A DNA stretch of 64,000 bases, taken from NCBI GenBank assembly GCA_963709295.1, contig CAVPVW010000002.1, positions 186,001-250,000 of the forward strand, written 5' to 3'. Positions 54,703-62,537 of the stretch are shown in pieces. The first letter of the stretch is position 1. Each line of letters begins with the position of its first letter. Position numbers and translations under genes: made by a program. Source of the stretch: JBGPQJ01 sp963709295 (GTDB taxonomy: Bacteria; Chloroflexota; Anaerolineae; Anaerolineales; Villigracilaceae). The notes under the pieces were generated by a model. The model made no database searches. It was not told the origin of the DNA and saw nothing but the letters and a program-made list of their open reading frames with translations.

Positions 54703-54999
54703 AGAAGCAGGATTTTACACCAGAATTTCAAATACAGGATGGGCAAAATTATTGGATGGTTATGAAAAAAAATTTCCTCTATGAAGAGGGTGATTTTTCT
54801 AAAAATAATTATACTCCACTGTTGGCTTTTTTTAACATTTGGTTACCATTACAAAGGTACTATTTTCTACACTTCTATATTTGAATTGTCTTACATTTGT
54901 TTTTCACGTTGACGCTCACCTGCGCTTCTGGTACAATGTCCCGCTGGAGCGTTGTACCCTTCGCTCCAAAATCCACGCCATGAAAGGGCTTGAAGCAAG
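54703..54999. other. A+T-rich intergenic region upstream of rplI
   Basis: Nearly 300 bases. Apart from the rplI promoter and leader hairpin (listed) and possible -10 boxes for the regulator gene, nothing was recognised. A 42-codon ORF (54756-54884) lacks a ribosome site. Confidence 0.4.
54909..54937 (+). promoter_or_regulatory. Sigma-70-type promoter of rplI
   Basis: TTGACG (54909-54914) and TACAAT (54932-54937), spacer 17 bases. The transcript would begin near 54944, just at a hairpin GGAGCG (54946-54951) / CGCTCC (54962-54967). Confidence 0.8.
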
Positions 55000-55536
55000 A
55001 TGAAAGTATTATTGATCAAGGATGTTTACAAGCTTGGCCGCGCAGGCGACGTCAAGCGGGTTGCAGACGGCTTCGGACGCAACTTTCTGATCCCCCAGGG
55101 TTTTGCAGTATTAGCAACACCAGGCGCTCTCAAGCAGGTCGAGAAGATCCGCCAGCAGGCTGCTGAAAAACGCACCCTACTCAACACAGAGATGGGAGCC
55201 GTCGCAGAAAAATTGGCATCCCTTTCCATCTCATTTGCCGCCAAGGCCGGTGAAACCGGGAAACTTTACGGCTCCATCACCACTCAGGATCTGGTCAATG
55301 CCATCAAGACTAAGAGCGGCATTGAAATCAAAAAGCAGCAGGTCGATATGCAGCCGTTGCGGACCTTGGGTGAACACAAAGCTCACATCCGGCTGACCAT
55401 GGATTTGATTCCTGAAATCAAAATTCAGGTCTTTCGCGAGGGTGAGGCTGAGCCTGGTACTCAACCTGAAGTGGCTGCTGCACCCGCGAAGCCCGACGTG
55501 GAAGAAAAGGCTGCCAAAGCTGTCGCTGAAGCGTAA
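55000..55536 (+). CDS. rplI: Ribosomal protein L9
   Basis: Large-subunit protein, 178 aa. N-terminal RNA-binding signature: KVLLIKDVYKLGRAGDVKRV and GFGRNFLIPQGFAV (residues 1-45). The long central helix (about 45-75, KQVEKIRQQAAEKRTLLNTE) and the C-terminal domain (85-150, LYGSITTQDLVNAIK) are complete. The last ~28 residues (EAEPGTQPEVAAAPAKPDVE and onwards) are an acidic Ala/Pro tail beyond the usual ~150 aa. Probably its own transcript, from the promoter at 54909. Confidence 0.96.
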   Translation: MKVLLIKDVYKLGRAGDVKRVADGFGRNFLIPQGFAVLATPGALKQVEKIRQQAAEKRTLLNTEMGAVAEKLASLSISFAAKAGETGKLYGSITTQDLVNAIKTKSGIEIKKQQVDMQPLRTLGEHKAHIRLTMDLIPEIKIQVFREGEAEPGTQPEVAAAPAKPDVEEKAAKAVAEA

Positions 55537-55571
55537 CCCTTCGGAGGGCACCCCAGCCGGGGACCACCATC

Positions 55572-55622
55572 ATTCACATCACCGGTTTAGCTCCTCTTTG
55601 GGGTAAGCCGGTGAATTTTATT
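55572..55622 (+). terminator. Long hairpin after rplI, probable terminator
   Basis: An extended stem from TTCACATCACCGGTTTAGCTC to its partner GGGGTAAGCCGGTGAA, with small mismatches, ends at AATTTTA. Position after rplI and before the RodZ-like gene suits a terminator. Confidence 0.6.
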
Positions 55623-55627
55623 ATCAG

Positions 55628-57025
55628 ATGCCACCAACCTTAGGCGAAATCCTCAAACAAACCCGCCTCGATCGAAAGCTGACCATCAAAGCAGCCTCCG
55701 AGGCGACTGCCATTCGAGCGAAATACATTGAAGCGCTCGAAGCGGATGAGTTCGATTCTTTGCCCTCTCCAGTTCAAGCCCGAGGATTTTTGAGAATCTA
55801 CGCCGATTACCTTGGCCTTGACTCGGGAAATCTCCTCATCTTATTGAAGGGAGAAACTGAACCCATGGAAGGATCGGCTGAGGATACAGCCGGCCCGCTT
55901 GACACCACGCTTGAAGATTTTGATTTTCCCGAAACAATTGAAAACGAAATCAAAATTACAGCTGCTGAGGAAGTTGAGCCGCAATCGACAGAGGTCGATT
56001 TCCTTGAGCTGCCCGACGAAAGAATCGACGAAGACGACCTTGATAACCCATCGCAGGATATCAGCCTGCCACTCCCACTTTCGAACAGCATCTTTATCGA
56101 AATCGGCCAGCAACTTCGAGGGCGGCGCGAACTGCTGAGCCTGACGTTAATTGAGATCGAGCAGCATACCCACATCCGGAAGCATTACCTCGCATTCCTG
56201 GAATCTGGAGCGATCGACCATCTTCCTTCCCCCGTGCAGGCTCGCGGGATTTTATCAAGCTACGCCCGTTTTCTAGACCTGGATTCAGAATCACTCCTGT
56301 TGAGGTTTGCAGAGGGTCTTCAGGCAAAACGCCTGGAGAGGCATCCTCGCCAGCCCCGGACCGGGCGCGAAATTGGGGAGGATGCGATCCTTCCTCCGTG
56401 GTTGAGACGAATTCTCTCGACGGACCTCGTGTTTGGCAGCAGCATGATTCTTGCCATGCTCGCCTTTGCAATTTGGGGTGCAAACCGGATAATTTCTCAA
56501 AATGAATTTGCGAATGATGAAACCGATTCCGAGCAATCCATCTCAGAAGCCTTGCTGGCGCCCACGCTGGCCACCGAGGAATCGACAGCCCTTCCCTCGC
56601 CGTCTCTTGACGTCATTAGTACCTCTGCCAGTGTGAATGAAACCCCGACGATCATTGAGATTCCAACCCAAGCCAAGTCATCACCGGTCCAAGTCGTGAC
56701 GGCTATCACAGGGAATACATGGATGCGTGTACAAGTGGATGGAAAAATTGAATTCCAAGGACGTGCCATTGCCGGGAGTGCTTATACTTTTAACGGTGAT
56801 GAGAGAATTGAGGTTTTGGCAGCGGATGGATCCATGGTGCAGATTATTTATAACGGCGAGGATCTTGGAGTGATGGGGGATTCCGGTGTGATCACTGAAA
56901 TCATATACACCTCTCAGGGAACATTATTACCCACTCCCACCAGCACTCCCACCCCGACACGCACACCGAGGGTGACGCCCACCTATACGCCAAGTATCAC
57001 TCCCGCGACGACGGATGGACCTTAG
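55628..57025 (+). CDS. RodZ-like membrane protein with two HTH_25 domains
   Basis: 465 aa. Two RodZ-type HTH_25 modules: residues 4-72 (LGEILKQTRLDRKLTIKAAS, SLPSPVQARGFLRIYADYLG) and 156-225 (IGQQLRGRRELLSLTLIEIE, PSPVQARGILSSYARFLDLD). An acidic linker joins them. A membrane helix (266-290, LVFGSSMILAMLAFAIWGA) follows, then a DUF4115-type domain (about 355-430; MRVQVDGKIEFQGRAIAGSA) and a Thr/Pro tail (TPTSTPTPTRTPR). E. coli RodZ has one HTH and links MreB to the wall-elongation machinery; the duplication here is unusual. No mreB in the window. Starts 91 bases after rplI. Confidence 0.85.
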   Translation: MPPTLGEILKQTRLDRKLTIKAASEATAIRAKYIEALEADEFDSLPSPVQARGFLRIYADYLGLDSGNLLILLKGETEPMEGSAEDTAGPLDTTLEDFDFPETIENEIKITAAEEVEPQSTEVDFLELPDERIDEDDLDNPSQDISLPLPLSNSIFIEIGQQLRGRRELLSLTLIEIEQHTHIRKHYLAFLESGAIDHLPSPVQARGILSSYARFLDLDSESLLLRFAEGLQAKRLERHPRQPRTGREIGEDAILPPWLRRILSTDLVFGSSMILAMLAFAIWGANRIISQNEFANDETDSEQSISEALLAPTLATEESTALPSPSLDVISTSASVNETPTIIEIPTQAKSSPVQVVTAITGNTWMRVQVDGKIEFQGRAIAGSAYTFNGDERIEVLAADGSMVQIIYNGEDLGVMGDSGVITEIIYTSQGTLLPTPTSTPTPTRTPRVTPTYTPSITPATTDGP

Positions 57026-57092
57026 CCATCCGGATGATCAAACAACATTCACGAAAACATATGGAAAAACTGTCGACCATGGAAATTTATTT

Positions 57093-58439
57093 ATGAATCG
57101 AAAGACCTTTCATCTTGTCTCGTTGGGTTGTTCCAAAAACACTGTGGATTTGGATTCGATGGCGCAGCTTCTCTTGAATGATGGTTATAAGATCGTCGAA
57201 AAACCCACCCAAGCCAGTGTTTTGATCGTGAACACCTGCGGATTCATAGGACCTGCCAAAGAAGAATCCATTAATACCCTGCGAGAGCTCTCCGAAAACA
57301 AGCGTAGTGACCAATTGCTGATCGCCGCTGGATGCCTCACGCAACGCTACGGTTTAGAAGTCGCCAAGCAGGTGCCGGGCATTGACGGGATCCTGGGTAC
57401 ACGCCGCTGGATGGATATCGTTCAGGTCGTCCGCGAGCTGCGGAAATCCCCTCACCCCGAACCGCTCTACCACCTTCCCGATGCAGCCACCGTTGGCAGC
57501 GAAGAGGCAGGCGTTGTTCGTGCCAGTGTCGCCGGAACCAGCGCTTATCTCAAGATCGCCGATGGATGCCGCCGGCCTTGTGCATTCTGCGCTATTCCGC
57601 TGATCAAAGGTACTGTGGTCAGCCGGCCAGTGGAGTCCATTCTGGAAGAGTCAAAGAAACTTCAAGATGAAGGGGTACGGGAGCTGATCCTCATCGCCCA
57701 AGACACAACTGATTATGGACATGATCTCGGTGTGAAGGATGGGCTTGCTGTCCTGCTTGAAAGACTTACTGACGAGGTCCCAGATATCGATTGGATTCGC
57801 ATCATGTATGCGTATCCCGGTTATGTCAATGACCGCCTGATTGACATTATGGCTACCCGCAAAGCCATTTTGCCTTATCTTGACATTCCGCTCCAACATG
57901 CGCATCCCATAGCGCTTTATCGCATGCGCCGCCCATCCAATATTAATTGGGTCCATGAGACTCTGGCAAAAATGCGCTCCAAAATCGAGAACCTTGCCAT
58001 ACGCACAACCTTCATAGTGGGGTATCCTGGCGAGACCGAGGAAGAATTCCAAACTCTGCTGGATTTCATCGATGAGATCCGCTTTGACCGGGTCGGCGCA
58101 TTCAAGTTTTCATTCGAGCCGGGTACAACGAGCGAACCACTCGGTGACCCGGTGACTGCTGAAGTGAAAGAGGAGCGCTATAAACGCCTGATGGAACGCC
58201 AGCAGACTATCTCAATGCAGATCAACCAGTCCTTCGTTGGAAAGAATCTTGATGTTCTGATCGAAGGTTTCGGAGATGGTATTTCTGTGGGAAGATCCTA
58301 CCGCGATGCGCCTGAAATCGATGGGATGGTTCTCGTCGAAGGCCAAGCCCCCATTGGAGAAATCATACCTGTCAAAATCACGGGAGCAATGGCCTACGAT
58401 TTGACCGGAGTACCCGTCCAGGCTCCCACAACTCTGTAG
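57093..58439 (+). CDS. rimO: Ribosomal protein S12 methylthiotransferase (RimO-like)
   Basis: 448 aa radical-SAM enzyme that thiomethylates an Asp of ribosomal protein S12. Three parts in order: UPF0004 N-terminal [4Fe-4S] domain (LVSLGCSKNTVD, NTCGFIGPAKEES, AAGCLTQRYG), radical-SAM core with the cluster motif CRRPCAFC (about 165-172) and IRTTFIVGYPGETEEEF, and the C-terminal TRAM domain (VLIEGFGDGISVGRSYRDAP). RimO rather than MiaB is favoured by DLDSMA near the start and the acidic TRAM motif. ATG 57093 is preferred over the upstream ATG 57015, which overlaps the RodZ-like gene. Confidence 0.88.
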   Translation: MNRKTFHLVSLGCSKNTVDLDSMAQLLLNDGYKIVEKPTQASVLIVNTCGFIGPAKEESINTLRELSENKRSDQLLIAAGCLTQRYGLEVAKQVPGIDGILGTRRWMDIVQVVRELRKSPHPEPLYHLPDAATVGSEEAGVVRASVAGTSAYLKIADGCRRPCAFCAIPLIKGTVVSRPVESILEESKKLQDEGVRELILIAQDTTDYGHDLGVKDGLAVLLERLTDEVPDIDWIRIMYAYPGYVNDRLIDIMATRKAILPYLDIPLQHAHPIALYRMRRPSNINWVHETLAKMRSKIENLAIRTTFIVGYPGETEEEFQTLLDFIDEIRFDRVGAFKFSFEPGTTSEPLGDPVTAEVKEERYKRLMERQQTISMQINQSFVGKNLDVLIEGFGDGISVGRSYRDAPEIDGMVLVEGQAPIGEIIPVKITGAMAYDLTGVPVQAPTTL

Positions 58440-58484
58440 ATGCTTGAAACAGCGACTTCGGATACAATCTACCCAGGAGCTGGC

Positions 58485-59726
58485 GTGAAAATACTTCACT
58501 TTGCAGATGCCCACATCGACATGGCCAATTACGGGCGCCACGACCCGGAGAGTGGTCTGCCTCTGCGCGTGCTGGACTTTCTCCGCTCGCTGGATGTCAT
58601 CATCGAAACGGCTATTTTTGAAAAGGTTGACCTGGTGATTTTTGCCGGGGACGCCTATAAAGACCGCAATCCCGCTCCCACCTTTCAGCGGGAATGGGGC
58701 CGTCGGATCATGCGTTTGTCCCAAGCCGGCATCCCCACCATTCTGCTGGTGGGAAATCACGACCTCTCCCCTGCCGTCGGCCGGGCACACGCCATTCAGG
58801 AATTCGACACCCTTCAAGTCCCACATGTACACGTCATTGCCAAACCCCAACTTCTCGGACCGGAGCAGCTGGGGATTCCCATCCAGGTGATCGGGCAGCC
58901 CTGGGTCTCTCGATCGGGACTCATGGCCTCCCTGGAAACGAGTGCCGTAGAACCCGAGAAAATATTTTCCGAACTGGAACAAAAGCTGTCCGAGATCGTC
59001 GAAGAACTGATCAAAACTGCCGATGACTCAATTCCCCTCATCCTGACGGCTCATGCGTCGGTGCAGGGAGCCAGCTACGGAGCCGAGCGGACGGTGATGC
59101 TCGGTGCTGACCTGGTACTGCCAGGCTCGCTTGTCAAGGACCCTCGCTTCGCCTATGTGGCCTTGGGACACATCCATAAACCCCAGAATCTCAATGAAGG
59201 CAGCCAGCCTCCTGTGATTTATCCGGGCTCGATAGAACGGGTCGATTTTGGGGAAGCGAAGGATGATAAATTCTTCGTGATCGCCACTCTTGTAAAAGGC
59301 GAGGACACTAAAGTCGACTGGCGGATATTGACGAATGTGCGTCCATTCATTGATCGTTATGTGAAACTTGAAGTCACAGAAAACATCACCGACAACCTCA
59401 AGAGCGCACTGCCTTCACCTGATAAGATGAAAGGCGCTATCGTACGGTTGACCGTGGATTACCCGCGTGATTTTGAGAAGTTGATCGACGACACCGCCCT
59501 GAGGGTGCATACTGAGGAGGCTTTTGAATTTCACCTGGTCAAGCGTCCCCAAATTCAATCGCGCATCCGCCTGGGAGCGGATGGGAGTATTGCCAGCCTG
59601 ACCCCGCTCGATCTGCTAGAGCAATACTGGCGGGCGTCCCACACTTCGGATAACGATATTGAGATGCTGCAGAAGCTTGCCGGGGAAATCTTATCCGACG
59701 AACTAATCACAGACGCTGATAGTTAA
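58485..59726 (+). CDS. SbcD-like DNA double-strand-break nuclease subunit (metallophosphoesterase)
   Basis: 413 aa from GTG 58485, with AGGAG five bases upstream; the longer ATG at 58440 has no site. Metallophosphoesterase motifs: HFADAHIDMANYG (D-x-H), VIFAGDAYKDRNP, LVGNHDLSP (NHD), ILTAHASVQGASYG and YVALGHIHKPQ (GHxH). C-terminal capping domain about 310-410. This is the SbcD/Mre11 layout. SbcC, the SMC-like partner, is absent from the window but may lie elsewhere; the gene is followed immediately by a convergent kinase gene. Confidence 0.85.
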   Translation: MKILHFADAHIDMANYGRHDPESGLPLRVLDFLRSLDVIIETAIFEKVDLVIFAGDAYKDRNPAPTFQREWGRRIMRLSQAGIPTILLVGNHDLSPAVGRAHAIQEFDTLQVPHVHVIAKPQLLGPEQLGIPIQVIGQPWVSRSGLMASLETSAVEPEKIFSELEQKLSEIVEELIKTADDSIPLILTAHASVQGASYGAERTVMLGADLVLPGSLVKDPRFAYVALGHIHKPQNLNEGSQPPVIYPGSIERVDFGEAKDDKFFVIATLVKGEDTKVDWRILTNVRPFIDRYVKLEVTENITDNLKSALPSPDKMKGAIVRLTVDYPRDFEKLIDDTALRVHTEEAFEFHLVKRPQIQSRIRLGADGSIASLTPLDLLEQYWRASHTSDNDIEMLQKLAGEILSDELITDADS

Positions 59727-61123
59727 CTCAACGCCACAGACTTTTTCGCACTTTCGAGATCTCTAGTCAATGGTAATTTAATCGTAAATGTAGTCCCGAC
59801 TCCTATTTCGGATTCCACGTCGATACTCCCCTGATGCATATCCACAATCCAATAAGCGATGGACAAGCCCAGACCGAAACCGGTGGCTTTAGAACGCGTA
59901 CGGGATTTTTCGCCCCGGTAGAAACGATCGAAAATGTGCGGCAAATCCTTGGCGGGGATTCCCGGACCTGTGTCCCTGACGACAATCTGCACGAATTCAC
60001 TTATCTTCGACAATGAAAGGTTCACTTCACCGCCCGACGGGGTATAGTGGATTGCGTTGGATACCAGGTTAATCAACACCTGTTTGAGCCTGTCGCGGTC
60101 ACCAGACACCTGCGCCTGATCGATTTCAAGGAGTTCTACAGTCACCTTGCTGCCGGCCAAAATCCTCATCTCGTTAAATACTTCCAGGAGTAATGTATCC
60201 ATCTCCACAGGAGCAAGGTTAAGCGGAAGCTTTCCTGATTCCGCTCTGGCAAGTAGAAGAAGGTCGCCCACCAGCCTGTTCAATCGATCGATTTCATCTT
60301 TTATGGAATCGAGCGATTCGTCATCCGACCCGAATTTGCGAATCAAATCCACATTACCCTTGATGACGGTCAGCGGGGTGCGCAGCTCGTGGCTGACATC
60401 TGCGAGAAACCGCTGCTGGGCAGTGAACAAATTTTCGAGCCGCTCGAGTGTGCTGTTGAAGGCGCCGATCAACATGCCGATCTCATCCGCGGGGCCTCCA
60501 TAAGGTATCCGCATTGAAAGATCATCGGCATGAATAATTTGGTCCGCAGTCTCCGTGGCAGTCTTCAAAGGTGCAAGGGCCCTGCCAATGCTGATCCAGG
60601 ATGCAATGGCCGCTGCAATCATCGATAAAACTGTTAGAACACCCAGAATGTAAAAGAGAAGCCTGCGAATGGAATCGACCAACGTCAAGGGAGTAGCCGC
60701 CTGGACCACTCCCAGGGTGTATCCCTCACGGGTGCTGAAGGGAACGCTCAAGACCCTCAAGTGGACGCCATTGATCAGGACATCGTTGTAAAAAGAGCGG
60801 GGGGATTTTTTACCTGAAGGGTCGAGGGATTCCTTCATCATGCTCAATCCGGGAGAGGCGGCTGTGAGGCGGTCTTCCCTGTTCCAAATCTGGATGTAAA
60901 CACCGGTGGTCAACTCCAGGGATGGCAGTTCCAATATCCCCAGGTCCCCCACCTGGTTCACCTGAGACTGGTCAAGGACCTCCACCACCGTCTGCTTGAG
61001 AAGGTTGTCCGCCTGGTTGACGAGCAGCATGTCCAACAAAACATAGACCAGCACCCCGAAGATGATCAGGATGCCGCCCGTGAGCGTGGTGTACAGAAAC
61101 GTCAGTCTTGTTCTAAGGGACAT
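59723..61123 (-). CDS. HAMP sensor histidine kinase
   Basis: 466 aa. Helix 1 (11-33, LTGGILIIFGVLVYVLLDML), extracytoplasmic sensor about 40-155 with a PDC-like look, helix 2 (about 155-178, LLFYILGVLTVLSMIAAAIA), HAMP (180-235), HisKA with phosphoacceptor His in DVSHELRTPLTVIKGNVDLI, HATPase_c with NAIHYTPSGGEVNL, DTGPGIP and TGFGLGLSIAYWI. It lies downstream of its response regulator on the same strand, with a 44-base gap containing a perfect GGGGCAGGTC hairpin. Ends overlapping the sbcD-like stop by four bases. Confidence 0.92.
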   Translation of the reverse strand: MSLRTRLTFLYTTLTGGILIIFGVLVYVLLDMLLVNQADNLLKQTVVEVLDQSQVNQVGDLGILELPSLELTTGVYIQIWNREDRLTAASPGLSMMKESLDPSGKKSPRSFYNDVLINGVHLRVLSVPFSTREGYTLGVVQAATPLTLVDSIRRLLFYILGVLTVLSMIAAAIASWISIGRALAPLKTATETADQIIHADDLSMRIPYGGPADEIGMLIGAFNSTLERLENLFTAQQRFLADVSHELRTPLTVIKGNVDLIRKFGSDDESLDSIKDEIDRLNRLVGDLLLLARAESGKLPLNLAPVEMDTLLLEVFNEMRILAGSKVTVELLEIDQAQVSGDRDRLKQVLINLVSNAIHYTPSGGEVNLSLSKISEFVQIVVRDTGPGIPAKDLPHIFDRFYRGEKSRTRSKATGFGLGLSIAYWIVDMHQGSIDVESEIGVGTTFTIKLPLTRDLESAKKSVALS

Positions 61124-61138
61124 GAGGGATTAAGTTTT

Positions 61139-61161
61139 GGGGCAGGTCTGTGACCTGCCCC
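61139..61161 (-). promoter_or_regulatory. Hairpin between regulator and kinase genes
   Basis: GGGGCAGGTC (61139-61148) and GACCTGCCCC (61152-61161), perfect 10-bp stem, loop TGT. Lacks a T-run on either strand, so more likely an RNA-processing or stability hairpin than a terminator. Confidence 0.5.
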
Positions 61162-61167
61162 GTGTGA

Positions 61168-61845
61168 TCAAGGCATTTCCCGCAGGACGTACCCCACACC
61201 TCGTACCGTATGAATCAATCGTGGCTCTTCGCTCGCTTCAAGCTTTTGGCGCAGGTAGCGGATATAGACTTCCAAAACATTGCTCTCGCCGCCAAAATCA
61301 TATCCCCAGACCCGGTCGAAAATCACTTCACGGGTGAGGACCTGTCGAGGGTGCCTCAGGAACAATTCTAGGAGTTCATATTCTTTAGCGGTAAGGGCAA
61401 TCAACCGGCTGCCACGGGTGGCTTCTCTTGACCCAGTATCAAGGGTAAGATCAGCGAATTTCAAAACCTGAACCCTTTCAGGTTGGGTGCGGCGCAACAA
61501 TGCTCTGACGCGCGCCAGCAGCTCGTCCAGGTTGAACGGCTTGACCATGTAATCATCAGCGCCGGCATCCAGTCCCTGCACCCGGTCCTGAATGGAATCC
61601 TTGGCGGTCAGCATCAGGACCGGCATCTTGCCCGCCATGCGAAGCCGGTGGCAAACTTCAAGGCCGTCCATCCCTGGCAGCATCCAGTCCAGGATCACCA
61701 GATCGGGCGTATGATCCCGGGCCAGATTCAAACCGGAGCGGCCGTCGCTGGCTGTGTCCACGGTGTAGCCCTCATAGGCAAGCCCGCGCTGAATCAACTT
61801 GAGTATCGCCTGGTCATCTTCAATAATTAGGATTCTTTCGTTCAT
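61168..61845 (-). CDS. OmpR-family response regulator
   Basis: 225 aa from ATG 61845, with GGAGAG five bases upstream; the open frame reaches 61950. Receiver residues 3-118: acidic pair EDD (9-11), phosphoacceptor Asp53 in LVILDWMLPG, Thr in MLTAK and Lys in MVKPF, all present. Winged-helix DNA-binding domain from about 130 (LTLDTGSREATRGSRLIALT, DVYIRYLRQKLEASE-like wing region ending IHTVRGVGYVLREMP). Cognate kinase is the next gene downstream. Target genes unknown; the divergent sugar transferase and the outer-envelope enzyme genes are nearby candidates. Confidence 0.93.
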   Translation of the reverse strand: MNERILIIEDDQAILKLIQRGLAYEGYTVDTASDGRSGLNLARDHTPDLVILDWMLPGMDGLEVCHRLRMAGKMPVLMLTAKDSIQDRVQGLDAGADDYMVKPFNLDELLARVRALLRRTQPERVQVLKFADLTLDTGSREATRGSRLIALTAKEYELLELFLRHPRQVLTREVIFDRVWGYDFGGESNVLEVYIRYLRQKLEASEEPRLIHTVRGVGYVLREMP

Positions 61846-61892
61846 CGATGCTCTCCCACTTAAATTATACTCAATCTGGTAGAATTTTCCCG

Positions 61893-62525
61893 ATGATATT
61901 TCCTCCAGGAGTACACGCAATAAAAAGGTTGTTTGACCTGGCAATCTCATTTGCCGGGTTGATTCTGTTGTCCCCCTTTCTCATGATCATTGCCATTCTG
62001 GTATGGATTAAGAACGGACGCCCCATTCTCTACAAGCAGCAAAGACCCGGTTACAAGGGAAAACCCTTTCTCATTTACAAGTTTCGAACGATGACGGACA
62101 AACGCGACCTGGAAGGAAAGTTACTGCCGGATTCCGAGCGGTTGACAGGCTTTGGGCGATTTCTACGTTCCTCCAGCCTGGATGAATTACCGGAAATCAT
62201 CAATATCCTCAACGGCGAAATGAGCTGGGTGGGACCGCGCCCTCTCTTAATGCAATACCTCGAACGATATTCAAATGAACAGATGCGCCGCCACGATGTC
62301 CTACCCGGCGTCACAGGTTGGGCTCAGGTCAATGGGCGTAATGCCATCTCCTGGCAGGACAAATTCCGCCTGGATGTGTGGTACGTGGACCATTGGAGTT
62401 TCTGGCTGGATATTCGGATTCTATGGATGTCGGTTTGGAAGGTCCTTCGCAGGGAGGGGATATCCCAGGACGGTCATGCCACCGCAGAAGAATTCATGGG
62501 CAACGACAATCCACTTCAACCATAA
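61893..62525 (+). CDS. Undecaprenyl-phosphate sugar-1-phosphate transferase (PglC/WcaJ-type)
   Basis: 210 aa from ATG 61893 (MIFPPGVHAIKR); the ORF is open to 61848. Single membrane helix (17-40, ISFAGLILLSPFLMIIAILV) and the cytoplasmic bacterial-sugar-transferase domain: YKFRTMTDKRD, the catalytic DE motif in SSSLDELPEIINILNGEMS, WVGPRPLL, and DVLPGVTGWAQVNGRNAISW. The small monotopic form without the WcaJ N-terminal helices. It primes surface polysaccharide synthesis by loading a sugar-1-phosphate on the lipid carrier. No glycosyltransferase cluster follows in the window. Confidence 0.92.
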   Translation: MIFPPGVHAIKRLFDLAISFAGLILLSPFLMIIAILVWIKNGRPILYKQQRPGYKGKPFLIYKFRTMTDKRDLEGKLLPDSERLTGFGRFLRSSSLDELPEIINILNGEMSWVGPRPLLMQYLERYSNEQMRRHDVLPGVTGWAQVNGRNAISWQDKFRLDVWYVDHWSFWLDIRILWMSVWKVLRREGISQDGHATAEEFMGNDNPLQP

Positions 62526-62537
62526 CGCCTGAACAGG

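Noticed and set aside
54756..54884. 42-codon ORF in the AT-rich region before rplI
   Set aside because: No Shine-Dalgarno, AT-biased composition typical of non-coding DNA.
61139..61161. Rho-independent terminator between regulator and kinase
   Set aside because: The stem is perfect but no T-tract follows on either strand, so it is listed as a hairpin only.
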